Shown piece after piece: positions 24,888-32,819 of a stretch of 64,000 bases of DNA. Source of the stretch: Fimenecus sp900545625 (GTDB lineage Bacteria; Bacillota; Clostridia; Oscillospirales; Acutalibacteraceae); the NCBI GenBank assembly GCA_963931525.1, contig OZ007023.1:1798001-1862000 (forward strand), written 5' to 3'. Positions within the stretch are counted from its first letter, which is position 1, and every line of letters begins with the position of its first letter. The translations under genes and the position numbers were made by a program. The notes below the pieces were generated by a model, which worked only from the letters and a program-made list of their open reading frames with translations, searched no databases and was not told where the DNA came from.

Positions 24888-25481
24888 ATGCGAAGAAGCA
24901 AACTGAAAATTTGGGCTGTGATTTTTGCCGTCCTTTTGGCGTTCAGCGTCGTCTCGATCATAGCGGACCTTTTCGGGCTTTCCGTCTGCTTTTTCGGCAC
25001 GCCGCTGCACGCATGGCTCGCGCTGCCGTTTTGTGTAGGCAGCGTGGGGCTGACGACCTGTCTTGTGATCTGGCTGAAACGGCGCAAGCGCGCAGGCGAC
25101 CGCCTTTTGCATACCGCTTTACAAGTCGTTTTGTGTGTGCTGTGCACGATCTCGGTGCTGGTTGCCGTATCTGCCGCCGTATTGACGCACACCGCTTATT
25201 CCGACAGCGACGTATCCGGCGACGGCGCGCACAAAGCGTTTTTGGAGACGGACGAAACTTCCGGCGAACCGACGGTGCACGTCTATAAGCGTTACTCCCC
25301 CTTCTTTGTCTCCTACCGCAATGCCGCTACGCTGTATGGATTTTACGGCGACACGGATGAGATCGTATACGTTTGGCAGGACACCTATTGCGAGGTGCAA
25401 TATCCCGGCTTTACGGACGACGCGCAAAGCGATGCGGATCGCAGCACGCTGACCAGACGAATCTATTACAATGTTTCATAA
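24888..25481 (+). CDS. Small membrane protein of unknown function
   Basis: A 197-residue protein beginning MRRSKLKIW, with three hydrophobic helices (about 10-30, 38-60 and 70-95), then a 100-residue likely extracytoplasmic domain containing HVYKRYSPFFVSYRNAATLYGFYGD. I do not recognise the family. ATG 24888 is chosen over an in-frame TTG twelve bases upstream because GGGTGAGC falls between them. It lies close behind the tRNA terminator with no obvious promoter of its own, so readthrough or a weak promoter must drive it. Confidence 0.7.
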   Translation: MRRSKLKIWAVIFAVLLAFSVVSIIADLFGLSVCFFGTPLHAWLALPFCVGSVGLTTCLVIWLKRRKRAGDRLLHTALQVVLCVLCTISVLVAVSAAVLTHTAYSDSDVSGDGAHKAFLETDETSGEPTVHVYKRYSPFFVSYRNAATLYGFYGDTDEIVYVWQDTYCEVQYPGFTDDAQSDADRSTLTRRIYYNVS

Positions 25482-25495
25482 ATACAGTGCAAACC

Positions 25496-25537
25496 AAAGA
25501 CGCGGCACGCGGGGATCTCCCGGTGTGCCGCATCTTT
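25496..25537 (+). terminator. Bidirectional terminator between convergent genes
   Basis: AAAGA-C-GCGGCAC arm pairs with GTGCCGC-A-TCTTT. It serves the membrane protein gene on the plus strand and trx on the minus strand. Confidence 0.65.
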
Positions 25538-25550
25538 CCTATTTTCATCT

Positions 25551-25868
25551 TTACAGATTTTCGTCTAAAAACGCCTCGATGTCTTCGACTTCGCCGCCGC
25601 CCACGCGACGTGCGATTTCCTTGCCGCCCTGTACGAGGACGAGCGTCGGGATGGAAAGGACGCCGTACATTGCCGCAAGGTCGCCGGATTCGTCCACATT
25701 GATCTTACAGACCTTTACCGTATCGGTCTTTTCGGCAAATGCTGCGATCTCCCCGGCGAACACCTTACAGGGCGCGCACCAATCCGCGTAAAAATCGATC
25801 AGCACCGGCATCTCGCTTTTCGAGATCTCCTGCTGAAAGTTATCCAAATTGACTTTCTTGATTTCCAT
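25551..25868 (-). CDS. trxA: Thioredoxin
   Basis: A 105-residue thioredoxin-fold protein. The active site is DFYADWCAPC (C31, C34), with CAPC in place of the usual CGPC, and the cis-proline motif SIPTL is present. It reduces protein disulfides with electrons from thioredoxin reductase, which is not in the window. It lies 50 bp after the flavodoxin-like gene and could belong to the pyrB unit. The CAPC change is known in some Firmicutes thioredoxin-like proteins and can shift the redox potential. RBS AAGGAG is clear. Confidence 0.9.
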   Translation of the reverse strand: MEIKKVNLDNFQQEISKSEMPVLIDFYADWCAPCKVFAGEIAAFAEKTDTVKVCKINVDESGDLAAMYGVLSIPTLVLVQGGKEIARRVGGGEVEDIEAFLDENL

Positions 25869-25918
25869 GAAAACACTCCTTATCTTTGGGTAGCGACAAT
25901 ATACCGCTTCGTTTGGTT

Positions 25919-26467
25919 TTATTCTATACGTTTGGCAAGCTGATATGCGCGCTGCAGGTCTGTCTCCCCTACCCCGTGCTCGTCCGTGCCCGCCGCTGTG
26001 ACTGTACCGATGATCTTAGTGTTCATCACGGAAAACGCACGTCCTGCCTGATGCGCAACGATCGTCTGCCCGGGGTCGGCTTCGTCCCCCGCCGTCAAAA
26101 GCAGGACTGCCTTTTTCGGCTTCGGGACAGGCGTTTGGATCCCGCGGCGAAACCGTGCGCAGTAGAACCGCTGGAAACGGTCGAACAGCGCTTTCATCGG
26201 CGCGGGAAACGACATCAAATAAATCGGCGTGGCGACCACGACGAGATCCGCTTCAAAATAGCGGCGCATAAAGGCGTCCAAATCCTTTTTGGAGCAGCCG
26301 TCGGAGGCCTTGCAGTAGCCGCAGTCGTTGCAGGGTGTGGGTTTCAAATCGAACAGCCGCACGACCTCGACCTCGCAGCTTTTCGGAAGTCCCTTTAGGA
26401 AAGCGCCGCACAGCTTTGCGGTATTGCCCACCGCACGCGGTGAGCCGAACAGCACCAGCGCCTTCAT
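25919..26467 (-). CDS. Flavodoxin-like NAD(P)H-dependent oxidoreductase
   Basis: A 182-residue flavodoxin-fold protein of the NADPH-dependent FMN reductase / NAD(P)H dehydrogenase family. It begins MKALVLFGSPRAVGNTAKL with the phosphate-binding loop GSPR-x2-GNT, followed by the cysteine-rich DCGYC-x6-C segment found in iron-sulfur flavoproteins, and VVATPIYLMSFPAPMKA. The start ATG overlaps the pyrB stop (ATGA), so translation is coupled. Iron-sulfur flavoproteins usually need a C-x2-C-x2-C-x4-7-C motif; here CNDCGYC-x-A-S-D-GC fits loosely. Confidence 0.8.
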   Translation of the reverse strand: MKALVLFGSPRAVGNTAKLCGAFLKGLPKSCEVEVVRLFDLKPTPCNDCGYCKASDGCSKKDLDAFMRRYFEADLVVVATPIYLMSFPAPMKALFDRFQRFYCARFRRGIQTPVPKPKKAVLLLTAGDEADPGQTIVAHQAGRAFSVMNTKIIGTVTAAGTDEHGVGETDLQRAYQLAKRIE

Positions 26468-27534
26468 TCCTCCAGCAGGCTGTCGCAATACAGACAGACC
26501 GCCCTGCCCCCTTTGTCATAGAATCGATGCGGCACATAGCTTTCCGTGTTGGTAACGCATCGCGGATTTTTGCACGAACGCGCATCGTCCCAGCGCTGCG
26601 GCGCGGGCAGCGTGCCGGAACGTGATTGCAGCATGGTGATGATGAGCGCCATGCGCGCGTACATACCATATTCCGCCTGCTCGAAATATTTCGCGCGCGG
26701 GTCGTCGTCGACGCCGACGGTGATCTCATCCACACGCGGCAGCGGGTGCAGCACAACGAGGTCGGATTTCGCGAGCCGCATTTTTTCCTCATCCAGCACA
26801 TAGATGCCCTTTTGCGCCTCATATTCTTCTATAGACGGGAAGCGCTCCTGCTGGATACGCGTCATATACAGCACGTCAAGCTCTGAGATCGACGCTTCCA
26901 GGCTGTCGGAAAAGCTGTATGCACAGCCGCTTTCTTCGAGGATCTTGAGAATATACGGCGGCATTTGCAGCTGCGGCGTGGAGATCATCACAAAACGGTT
27001 GCCTTTGTATTTGGACAGCGTTTTGATGAGCGAATGCACCGTCCTGCCGTTTTTCATATCCCCGCAAAGTCCGATCGTCAAGCCCTCCAACGTGCCCTTT
27101 TCATAGGAAAGCGTTACAAGGTCGGTAAGCGTCTGCGTCGGGTGCAGGTGCCCGCCGTCGCCCGCATTGATAATGGGGCTTTTGGAGTAAAGCGACGCGG
27201 CAAGCGCCGAGCCCTCCACAGGATTGCGCATCACGATCAAGTCCGCGTAGCCGCTGACGACGCGGATGGTGTCTTTCAGACTCTCACCCTTTGCGACAGA
27301 CGCATTGGAAGGGTTGTCAAAACCGATGACTTTGCCGCCGAGACGCAGCATGGCGGTCTGGAAGGACATCTGCGTGCGCGTGGACGGCTCGTAAAACAGC
27401 GTCGCCATAATCTTACCATGGCAGGCGTCCGTAAATATCGAAGGGTTATCGCGGATCATACCCGCAAGACGGATGATCTCCGTCAAATCTTCTCTGGTCA
27501 TATCTGCAAGGTCGATCAAATTGCGTGCCTGCAT
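26464..27534 (-). CDS. pyrB: Aspartate carbamoyltransferase with C-terminal PyrI-like zinc module
   Basis: A 356-residue protein. Residues 1-310 are a complete catalytic chain of ATCase: carbamoyl-phosphate loop FYEPSTRT (S51-T54), the 80s-loop KGESLKDT, GDGGHLHPTQTL, and the aspartate-binding HPLPR. It makes carbamoyl aspartate, the second step of pyrimidine synthesis. The last 36 residues add C321-x4-C326-x20-C347-x2-C350, matching the zinc domain of the regulatory subunit PyrI (C-x4-C-x22-C-x2-C) without its nucleotide-binding domain. The start ATG 27534 follows GGGAGTGACGG and removes 34 upstream codons lying over the promoter. Downstream genes overlap (flavodoxin-like) and follow (trx). 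No pyrI, pyrR or other pyr gene is in the window. Confidence 0.9.
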   Translation of the reverse strand: MQARNLIDLADMTREDLTEIIRLAGMIRDNPSIFTDACHGKIMATLFYEPSTRTQMSFQTAMLRLGGKVIGFDNPSNASVAKGESLKDTIRVVSGYADLIVMRNPVEGSALAASLYSKSPIINAGDGGHLHPTQTLTDLVTLSYEKGTLEGLTIGLCGDMKNGRTVHSLIKTLSKYKGNRFVMISTPQLQMPPYILKILEESGCAYSFSDSLEASISELDVLYMTRIQQERFPSIEEYEAQKGIYVLDEEKMRLAKSDLVVLHPLPRVDEITVGVDDDPRAKYFEQAEYGMYARMALIITMLQSRSGTLPAPQRWDDARSCKNPRCVTNTESYVPHRFYDKGGRAVCLYCDSLLEE

Positions 27535-27615
27535 ATCCGTCACTCCCACGATGTTGGATTTCCGCGCTATGTATCCGCCGCTTTCCATGCGGCAAACGCG
27601 ATCGCTTTTCATTAT

Positions 27616-27644
27616 ATTGTAACAAGGTTCCCCCAAAAAAGCAA
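27616..27644 (-). promoter_or_regulatory. Promoter of pyrB unit
   Basis: Minus strand TTGCTT (27639-27644), 17-bp spacer, TACAAT (27616-27621), leaving a leader of about 75 bp. No terminator/anti-terminator (PyrR-type) was recognised in it. Confidence 0.5.
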
Positions 27645-27719
27645 GCCGTGAATGCCGTGTTTTGCGGTTCGTTTAATCTTCCGGCTGCTTGCATTCGGTA
27701 AAGCCGTTTTGTGTACGGA

Positions 27720-27770
27720 ACACACACAAAGCCCGCAAGCCGTTCCAAAGCAGCAAGCGGGCTTTGTGCA
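27720..27770 (-). terminator. Terminator-like hairpin after the DUF2804 gene
   Basis: CACAAAGCCCGC/GCGGGCTTTGTG 12-bp stem with a 20-base loop. The downstream T tract is weak. Confidence 0.5.
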
Positions 27771-27785
27771 GTATGTTTTCAGAGC

Positions 27786-28808
27786 TTACCAATGGTTATC
27801 CGAAAATTCGCAGAACGCCGTCATGTCCCGAATCTCCAGCTTTGTGCCGTCGTCCAGGCCGACCGTTCCGTTCCACTTGCCGAAGACCTGATGGCAGCGG
27901 TTGCCTACACCTAAAAAGCGCAGATTGGTGTAATTGTCGTATTCGGGCGTCATCGTCATCTCGAAGCGGCCGTCGTTGGAGGTAAACACCCACGGCTTCA
28001 TGTAATCCTTCGGATCCTTTTTCAGATAAACCTGATCGATTTTATGCGCTACGCCGTCCAGAAAAAGCGTGTTTTCGCTTGCAGCGCGCATATCGCCGAA
28101 GCCCCAACCGATCTCAAAGCCGAAGATCCGCCCGTCGGGAAGCCGGTAGCTGCCGTTGCCCCAATACCAGCTTTGTATAAACGGCCACACGCCGCGCCCC
28201 CAATCGAGCAGCCCGAACGCGGTCTCCGGGTGAAATTCGATCACCCTTTTGCCGAGGCGCACCCGGCCGGTGACGGGCATACAGTTGATTTTTTGATTTA
28301 AGTAAAAATGCCCTTTCTGCTTAAAGGGGACCGCCATGACCAGCGACTGCAGTCCGGGCATGACGTCATAAATAATGTCCGCTTTAAAGTCGCCTCCCTT
28401 TTTGTTGCGGCCGCGCAGTTTCAAAATACGCTTTGTCTCCGTCACATCAAAGGACATATAAAAGTTCTTTTTGTCGATGGTGATCTTGTGCGGTACTTCC
28501 GTATTGGCTGGCAAATGATACTTATCAAACGGAAACAGGGCCAGATCGTTACATTCATATTTTTCCCCGGTCTGCCGGTCAAAAAGAGTAACGCCGCTCA
28601 TCCCGCCGTAGGACAGCGTACCGATGGTCATTTGCATGGTATAGCGCTCGTTTGTGATCTGATAAAAATCCCATTCCTTGATGCGCAGCGGGTTTGCCCG
28701 GATGTCGCTGCGCGCGTAATCATACAGGTTATGTACGCAGAAGCCCGGTTCGGCGACATTCCCCCGTGCATCCAGCAGTCGCGTGCGTTTCATGATTTGA
28801 TGCTGCAT
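27786..28808 (-). CDS. DUF2804 domain-containing protein
   Basis: A 340-residue soluble protein covering the whole DUF2804 length. Recognised by LKEWDFYQI-like KEWDFYQITNERY near the N-terminus, LDWGRGVWPF and WGNGSYRLPDGRIFGFEIGWGFG in the middle, and LRFLGVGNRCHQVFGKWNG near the end. The family is widespread in bacteria and fungi and has an AttH/lipocalin-like beta architecture; no biochemical role is established. The gene stands alone, with GGAGACAACTT before the ATG. Confidence 0.85.
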   Translation of the reverse strand: MQHQIMKRTRLLDARGNVAEPGFCVHNLYDYARSDIRANPLRIKEWDFYQITNERYTMQMTIGTLSYGGMSGVTLFDRQTGEKYECNDLALFPFDKYHLPANTEVPHKITIDKKNFYMSFDVTETKRILKLRGRNKKGGDFKADIIYDVMPGLQSLVMAVPFKQKGHFYLNQKINCMPVTGRVRLGKRVIEFHPETAFGLLDWGRGVWPFIQSWYWGNGSYRLPDGRIFGFEIGWGFGDMRAASENTLFLDGVAHKIDQVYLKKDPKDYMKPWVFTSNDGRFEMTMTPEYDNYTNLRFLGVGNRCHQVFGKWNGTVGLDDGTKLEIRDMTAFCEFSDNHW

Positions 28809-28861
28809 AAGTTGTCTCCTTTTTTATAAACTTTTGTACATTTGGGGCGAAAAGGCTTGTT

Positions 28862-28879
28862 TTGCGCGGCGCCGCGCAA
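28862..28879. repeat. 18-bp perfect GC-rich palindrome
   Basis: TTGCGCGGCGCCGCGCAA reads the same on both strands. It sits just after the stop of the lipoprotein gene (28896, minus strand), so it could be the core of its terminator, but a perfect palindrome without loop and a poor T run make that uncertain. Confidence 0.6.
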
Positions 28880-28895
28880 GTCCGCGTGCGGGGTG

Positions 28896-29765
28896 TCAAT
28901 ATTGAAAATCGGTAATTTCAAGCGTATTCTGCAGCGCGGCGGTTCCATCGATCTCAAATCGGATCGGCTTCACTTTGATCGCACCCTTTGCTGTGATTTG
29001 AACATATGTCATCTGCCGAAGCGAGACGATCTCCTGCGTATGGGGGTTGAGCACCAAAGTCGCGGTACAGTCATGATAATAGATCGAATAATACTCCGGC
29101 TTGACGACGCGGAGATTTTCGATCTCCGTATCTATGACCTTTTTGGAGATCGGCGAAAACATCTGCCCATGATAGGAAACAAAAGGTTCGGGGTCTGTTT
29201 CGGGATTGAGTGTGATGACGATCTCATAATTCCCGTCCGAAAGTTCTCGGCAAGCAGCCGTTTGAATCGCTTCTTCCGCATCTTCCGGCGCGAGCAGGCA
29301 ACCTGCGCTGCCTTCATAGAGCGGGAAGTAGGTGGTGTCTGCGCCCTTCTCATGGATCTCGGGATCACTTTCGGCTTTTTCCTTTGTGGTCATAAATCTG
29401 GAAGCCAGACTCAGCGCAATATTGACGGCGGCCTGGTCAAAATTCTTTTCCGTGATCTCCTGATATTCCATTTTCGTATATGCCGGCTTTTCGGACTTCG
29501 CTTTGTTCATTACCGATGTATACAGCGCCAGAATTTCCACCTTTGTGGTCGGCACAGTCGGCTGCGCAGCTTCTCGCGCCTGCACCTGCGCAGCATTCTG
29601 CGTATTTCCCATGGTAGTTGGCGCGTCAGATGGATCTGCCCCATTTACTGCTGTTGTTGTCGTATTGCCGCCGTCATCACCGGACAAGGATTTGCAAGCC
29701 GCAAGTGAAAGCAGCATAGCAACCGCCAAGCCCAGTGCAAGGCATTTAAACCCCAATTTTTTCAT
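28896..29765 (-). CDS. Lipoprotein of unknown function, paralogue of the 2555-3499 protein
   Basis: The chosen start MKKLGFKC gives a 289-residue product with a lipoprotein signal (hydrophobic run then LSLAAC at about residues 19-24), cleaved and lipidated at Cys. A Thr/Gly/Asn-rich linker (to about 70) and a helical plus beta domain follow. In parallel positions to the membrane protein at 2555-3499 it has EILALYTSVMNKAK, then YEIVITLNPETDP, YHGQMFSPISKKVIDTE, and LNPHTQEIVSLRQMTYV. No catalytic motif is visible. An earlier in-frame ATG (MRVSRN) would add 11 residues and cannot be excluded. Both proteins probably share an extracytoplasmic fold. Confidence 0.75.
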   Translation of the reverse strand: MKKLGFKCLALGLAVAMLLSLAACKSLSGDDGGNTTTTAVNGADPSDAPTTMGNTQNAAQVQAREAAQPTVPTTKVEILALYTSVMNKAKSEKPAYTKMEYQEITEKNFDQAAVNIALSLASRFMTTKEKAESDPEIHEKGADTTYFPLYEGSAGCLLAPEDAEEAIQTAACRELSDGNYEIVITLNPETDPEPFVSYHGQMFSPISKKVIDTEIENLRVVKPEYYSIYYHDCTATLVLNPHTQEIVSLRQMTYVQITAKGAIKVKPIRFEIDGTAALQNTLEITDFQY

Positions 29766-29841
29766 TTCTTTCTTGGCCTCATTTCTCGATACCCTCATCA
29801 AAAAGCGGACAAAATACATAAAATTTATATATCTAAATCGT

Positions 29842-29870
29842 ATTTTATAGTACAATCCACGAACAGTCAA
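29842..29870 (-). promoter_or_regulatory. Promoter for the lipoprotein gene
   Basis: Minus strand TTGACT (29865-29870), 17-bp spacer, TAAAAT (29842-29847). Confidence 0.55.
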
Positions 29871-29968
29871 TTCTTTTTTCGAATTCTGTACAAATGTATA
29901 TTATCCGTCCATTAACAGCAATTATGTTGCTGTTTCCAAGTGGAAATTTTGAAATATGAAAAAAATAC

Positions 29969-29997
29969 TTGACAAAGGCGCATGTGCGTAGTATGAT
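29969..29997 (+). promoter_or_regulatory. Promoter for initiator tRNA
   Basis: Perfect TTGACA (29969-29974), 17-bp spacer, TATGAT (29992-29997), 30 bp before the tRNA. Confidence 0.8.
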
Positions 29998-30027
29998 ATT
30001 AGAGCGCTCAAGAGAGCGGATGCATAT

Positions 30028-30104
<77 letters not shown>

Positions 30105-30105
30105 G

Positions 30106-30141
30106 AAAAAGACCGAACACGTATTGTGTTCGGTCTTTTTT
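30106..30141 (+). terminator. Terminator after tRNA-fMet
   Basis: AAAAAGACCGAACAC/GTGTTCGGTCTTTTTT, perfect 10-bp core stem with a T6 tail. Confidence 0.9.
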
Positions 30142-30230
30142 CATAACCTCTTCATGATAATATCCGGCTGACGCAAGCGGCGCTTGACAAAAGCAAGCAA
30201 ACTGTGCTTTCCTTTTTGCCATGATTCCTG

Positions 30231-30236
30231 TATAAT
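30231..30236 (+). promoter_or_regulatory. -10 box for the HTH membrane protein gene
   Basis: A perfect TATAAT 33 bp before the ATG at 30269. The -35 is poor (TTTCCT at 17 bp), so an activator may help. Confidence 0.4.
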
Positions 30237-30268
30237 GGCAAAAGAAACAGGAAGCGGGAGGAAGTCGT

Positions 30269-31681
30269 ATGACTGTCGGGGAGAAAATCCAACTGTATCG
30301 GAAACAGTTTGGTTTGTCGCAGGAAGAGCTTGGGCAGAAACTGTCTGTCAGCCGACAGACCATCAGTTTATGGGAAAAGGGACAGACATTCCCGTCCATT
30401 GATAACCTGATTCGCTTAAAAGAGATCTTTGACGTTTCGATCGATGAAATCCTGGATTGCAAAACCATACCGCAGGAACAACCTGCCGCTTTTTCGGAAG
30501 CCTATTCGTTTAACTACACCACCGAAGATCTGCGTGAAGTTTACAAATCCCTTCGCCAACCGTATTGGAGTTCTTTCGGGCGCTTTCTTTTGCTGCTGTT
30601 TGTGGTTTTATTCTTCGCGATCCTGCTTGAAGCGCCAAATGCGATCATCGGCATCTTTTTCGGGATGTTGGTGATGGGCTGTGTGCAGCACATCAAAAAC
30701 CTGCGCGCGTATAAAAACGCCTGGAAGAAAAGCCAGGAAAGCATCGTCACCAGCCGCTACGTTTACAGGATCGACGCAGACAGCCTACATGTGCAGGTCT
30801 TGCGCGATGCCATACTCGTCCGAACCTATACCTTGCGCTTTTCAGAGATCGAACAGTGCCGGGAAACGCCAAACTTTTTGATCTTATTTTCTTTTGGTCA
30901 GATGTTTTTGCTTCGCAAAAGTAAGCTTACACCGGATTCTGCATTATATAAATTTGGGGTCGTTAACCGTACCGATGAAATACAGTATAAACGATGGAAG
31001 TGGATCTCCCGCGCGCTGGTCGCTGCGTCTGTTCTTTCCATCTTCGCCGGAATAATTTTGACCGCACTCGTCTCCCCTACGGGTAAAGAGATGTTTGATA
31101 ACATGTGGGTATACTATCTTTTCACCCCGATACCGATCGCTTCTTTCTGTGCCGGTCTGATTTTCCGAAAGAAAGGTTATCCATATAAAAAGAACCTTAT
31201 TGCAGGTATTATCGTTACCCTGTTGCTGTGTGTGTACGGTTCGTATCCTTTCATATTCGGCGAGCAGTTCACAGAAAGCACGGCGCTGCTTGTTCGCGCC
31301 GAGCAATATTTGGGGACGGATTTCCCTGCCGAAACATCTATTTCTACATCCGGTGATCTGGAAACGCCTTTATCAAACGATATGGGGTATGTTTACGGTA
31401 CCTGTGACCTTATTTTTGATATAGAGGCGGCGCAGCCTTTCGAACAAAGCCTTCCGAACGATGATCGATGGCGTGACACGCTGCCGAACGATCTGCTCGG
31501 CATCACACCGAGCGAGCACGCGCTTCCGGGATTTGATTATATCCTGATCTACAACTCGGACAGCCGGGAATGGAATATACAGCCTGCAGAAACCGGCACA
31601 TATCATTTTACCTGCATCTATTACCGTTTGCCGGAGCACCAAATGCGGATCGTGGAATATTCGATCAACTACCAAAAATGA
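30269..31681 (+). CDS. XRE-family HTH regulator fused to a four-helix membrane domain
   Basis: A 470-residue protein. Residues 1-65 are an XRE/Cro helix-turn-helix (GEKIQLYRKQFGLSQEELGQ, then VSRQTISLWEKGQ). Two transmembrane helices follow at about 103-145, an intracellular domain with a PH-like feel (about 155-230: RIDADSLHVQVLRDAILVRTYTLRFSEI in parts), two or three more helices (235-325), and a C-terminal domain outside the membrane (about 335-470) ending YHFTCIYYRLPEH. Such membrane-bound HTH proteins may sense envelope state, but nothing here names a signal. It has a strong GGGAGGAAG site and stands alone. Confidence 0.75.
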   Translation: MTVGEKIQLYRKQFGLSQEELGQKLSVSRQTISLWEKGQTFPSIDNLIRLKEIFDVSIDEILDCKTIPQEQPAAFSEAYSFNYTTEDLREVYKSLRQPYWSSFGRFLLLLFVVLFFAILLEAPNAIIGIFFGMLVMGCVQHIKNLRAYKNAWKKSQESIVTSRYVYRIDADSLHVQVLRDAILVRTYTLRFSEIEQCRETPNFLILFSFGQMFLLRKSKLTPDSALYKFGVVNRTDEIQYKRWKWISRALVAASVLSIFAGIILTALVSPTGKEMFDNMWVYYLFTPIPIASFCAGLIFRKKGYPYKKNLIAGIIVTLLLCVYGSYPFIFGEQFTESTALLVRAEQYLGTDFPAETSISTSGDLETPLSNDMGYVYGTCDLIFDIEAAQPFEQSLPNDDRWRDTLPNDLLGITPSEHALPGFDYILIYNSDSREWNIQPAETGTYHFTCIYYRLPEHQMRIVEYSINYQK

Positions 31682-31768
31682 TGTGCAAAAAGCGTTTTCT
31701 GCCTGCTGTACAAGCCATACGAATCCATAGATTTATTACCCTTTTTCATAATTTTTGTGGTATTTTCC

Positions 31769-31797
31769 TTGACACAGCACTAAATATATTGTAAACT
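31769..31797 (+). promoter_or_regulatory. Promoter for the surface protein at 31853
   Basis: TTGACA (31769-31774), 17-bp spacer, TAAACT (31792-31797). Confidence 0.7.
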
Positions 31798-31852
31798 AAT
31801 AACTAAGAACGGGCTTGTGCCCGAAATTTTGCAGAAAAAGAGGGAATTACTT

Positions 31853-32704
31853 ATGAAAAAGGTTCTCGCAGTTCTGATGACACTGGTTTTGGCAGTGACG
31901 CTCTGCGTACCGAGCTTTGCGGCATCCAACGTTACAACAACTGCCGCTCCTACGGACAGCATTACAGCGATTATTGAACAGATTCTCGGCAGCATTCTCG
32001 GCGGCAGCGAAGGCTCTGTCAATGTGGATGCTGTGCTTGAAGCACTTGCCAGTCTCGGCTTGGACGGTTCGGCGATTTCCGCACCGCTTGCCAAACAGGT
32101 CGTTCGTGCGCTGATGGCTGCCGGCATGACCAAAGCGGATATTCAGGCTACCTTTGATCAGATGCTGGCTGATGGCCAACTTTCGCAGGACGTATATGAT
32201 CTTTTGGTCGCAGCTCTGGACGAACAGCCTGATGACGGTTCGCAGGGCGGCGGAATCATTGATGATGCACAGGCACAGGAAATCGCAGGTCAGATCCTGT
32301 CCGCTTTGAATTCTTTGGGCGTGACGAACGATCAGATCATCGAAGCCTTAGATTCGATGTATGCAAACGGCACGCTGCCCGAGAACGTATACAATGCGCT
32401 CATTGAGCAGATCAACGCGGCGGAAAACACCACGGCTGCGGAAGGCGACGGTGAAGGCGGTCTCGGCGGGCTGCTTGGCGGCGTAGGCGACTTCTTCGGC
32501 GGTATCTTTGATACGATCGGCGGGCTGCTTGGCTTTGGCGGTGGCGAAGGCGGCGATGATAGCGGCAACACGACACCGGAAAATGCCGGTGAATACGGCG
32601 GTTCCGATCCGACCGGTGACACGGTTGTGTTCGCGGTTGTCGGTGTTGCGGCTGTGGCTGGTGCAGCGCTGCTTCTGACCAGAAAGAAAAAGGCTGACAA
32701 ATAA
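31853..32704 (+). CDS. Secreted repeat protein with sortase-like C-terminal anchor
   Basis: A 283-residue protein starting MKKVLAV after AGAGGGAA. A signal peptide (about residues 1-24, ending PSFAA) leads a mature protein rich in Asp/Glu/Ala/Gly. Two related helical repeats of about 47 residues are seen: AKQVVRALMAAGMTKADIQA-type and AGQILSALNSLGVTNDQIIE-type, each ending in an asymmetric D/N-V-Y-x-x-L block. A Gly/Asp-rich stretch (GGLGGLLGG) follows. The end is GSDPTGD, a hydrophobic helix (VVFAVVGVAAVAGAALLL) and TRKKKADK. This is the layout of a sortase sorting signal with the pentapeptide reading SDPTG rather than LPxTG. No sortase gene is in the window. Confidence 0.75.
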   Translation: MKKVLAVLMTLVLAVTLCVPSFAASNVTTTAAPTDSITAIIEQILGSILGGSEGSVNVDAVLEALASLGLDGSAISAPLAKQVVRALMAAGMTKADIQATFDQMLADGQLSQDVYDLLVAALDEQPDDGSQGGGIIDDAQAQEIAGQILSALNSLGVTNDQIIEALDSMYANGTLPENVYNALIEQINAAENTTAAEGDGEGGLGGLLGGVGDFFGGIFDTIGGLLGFGGGEGGDDSGNTTPENAGEYGGSDPTGDTVVFAVVGVAAVAGAALLLTRKKKADK

Positions 32705-32724
32705 GATCCTTGAATGAATGCTTT

Positions 32725-32761
32725 GCAAGAGACTCGGTTCTGCTGAGTCTCTTGTTTTTTT
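32725..32761 (+). terminator. Terminator after the surface protein gene
   Basis: CAAGAGACTC / GAGTCTCTTG 10-bp stem followed by seven T's. Confidence 0.9.
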
Positions 32762-32780
32762 GTTCTTTCTATGGTACAAT
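32752..32780 (+). promoter_or_regulatory. Promoter for coaX, overlapping the preceding terminator
   Basis: TTGTTT (32752-32757) uses the terminator's T tract; 17-bp spacer; TACAAT (32775-32780), 40 bp before the start. Confidence 0.5.
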
Positions 32781-32819
32781 AAATAAGCTAAGGTATGTGA
32801 AATGGAATGAGGTGCACAA

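Noticed and set aside
25551..25868. trx as a frameshifted or degraded gene because of the CAPC active site
   Set aside because: The full-length fold and cis-proline are intact, and CAPC occurs in bona fide thioredoxins.
27534..27616. PyrR-type attenuator in the pyrB leader
   Set aside because: No terminator/antiterminator pair or PyrR-binding loop could be drawn in the 75-bp leader.
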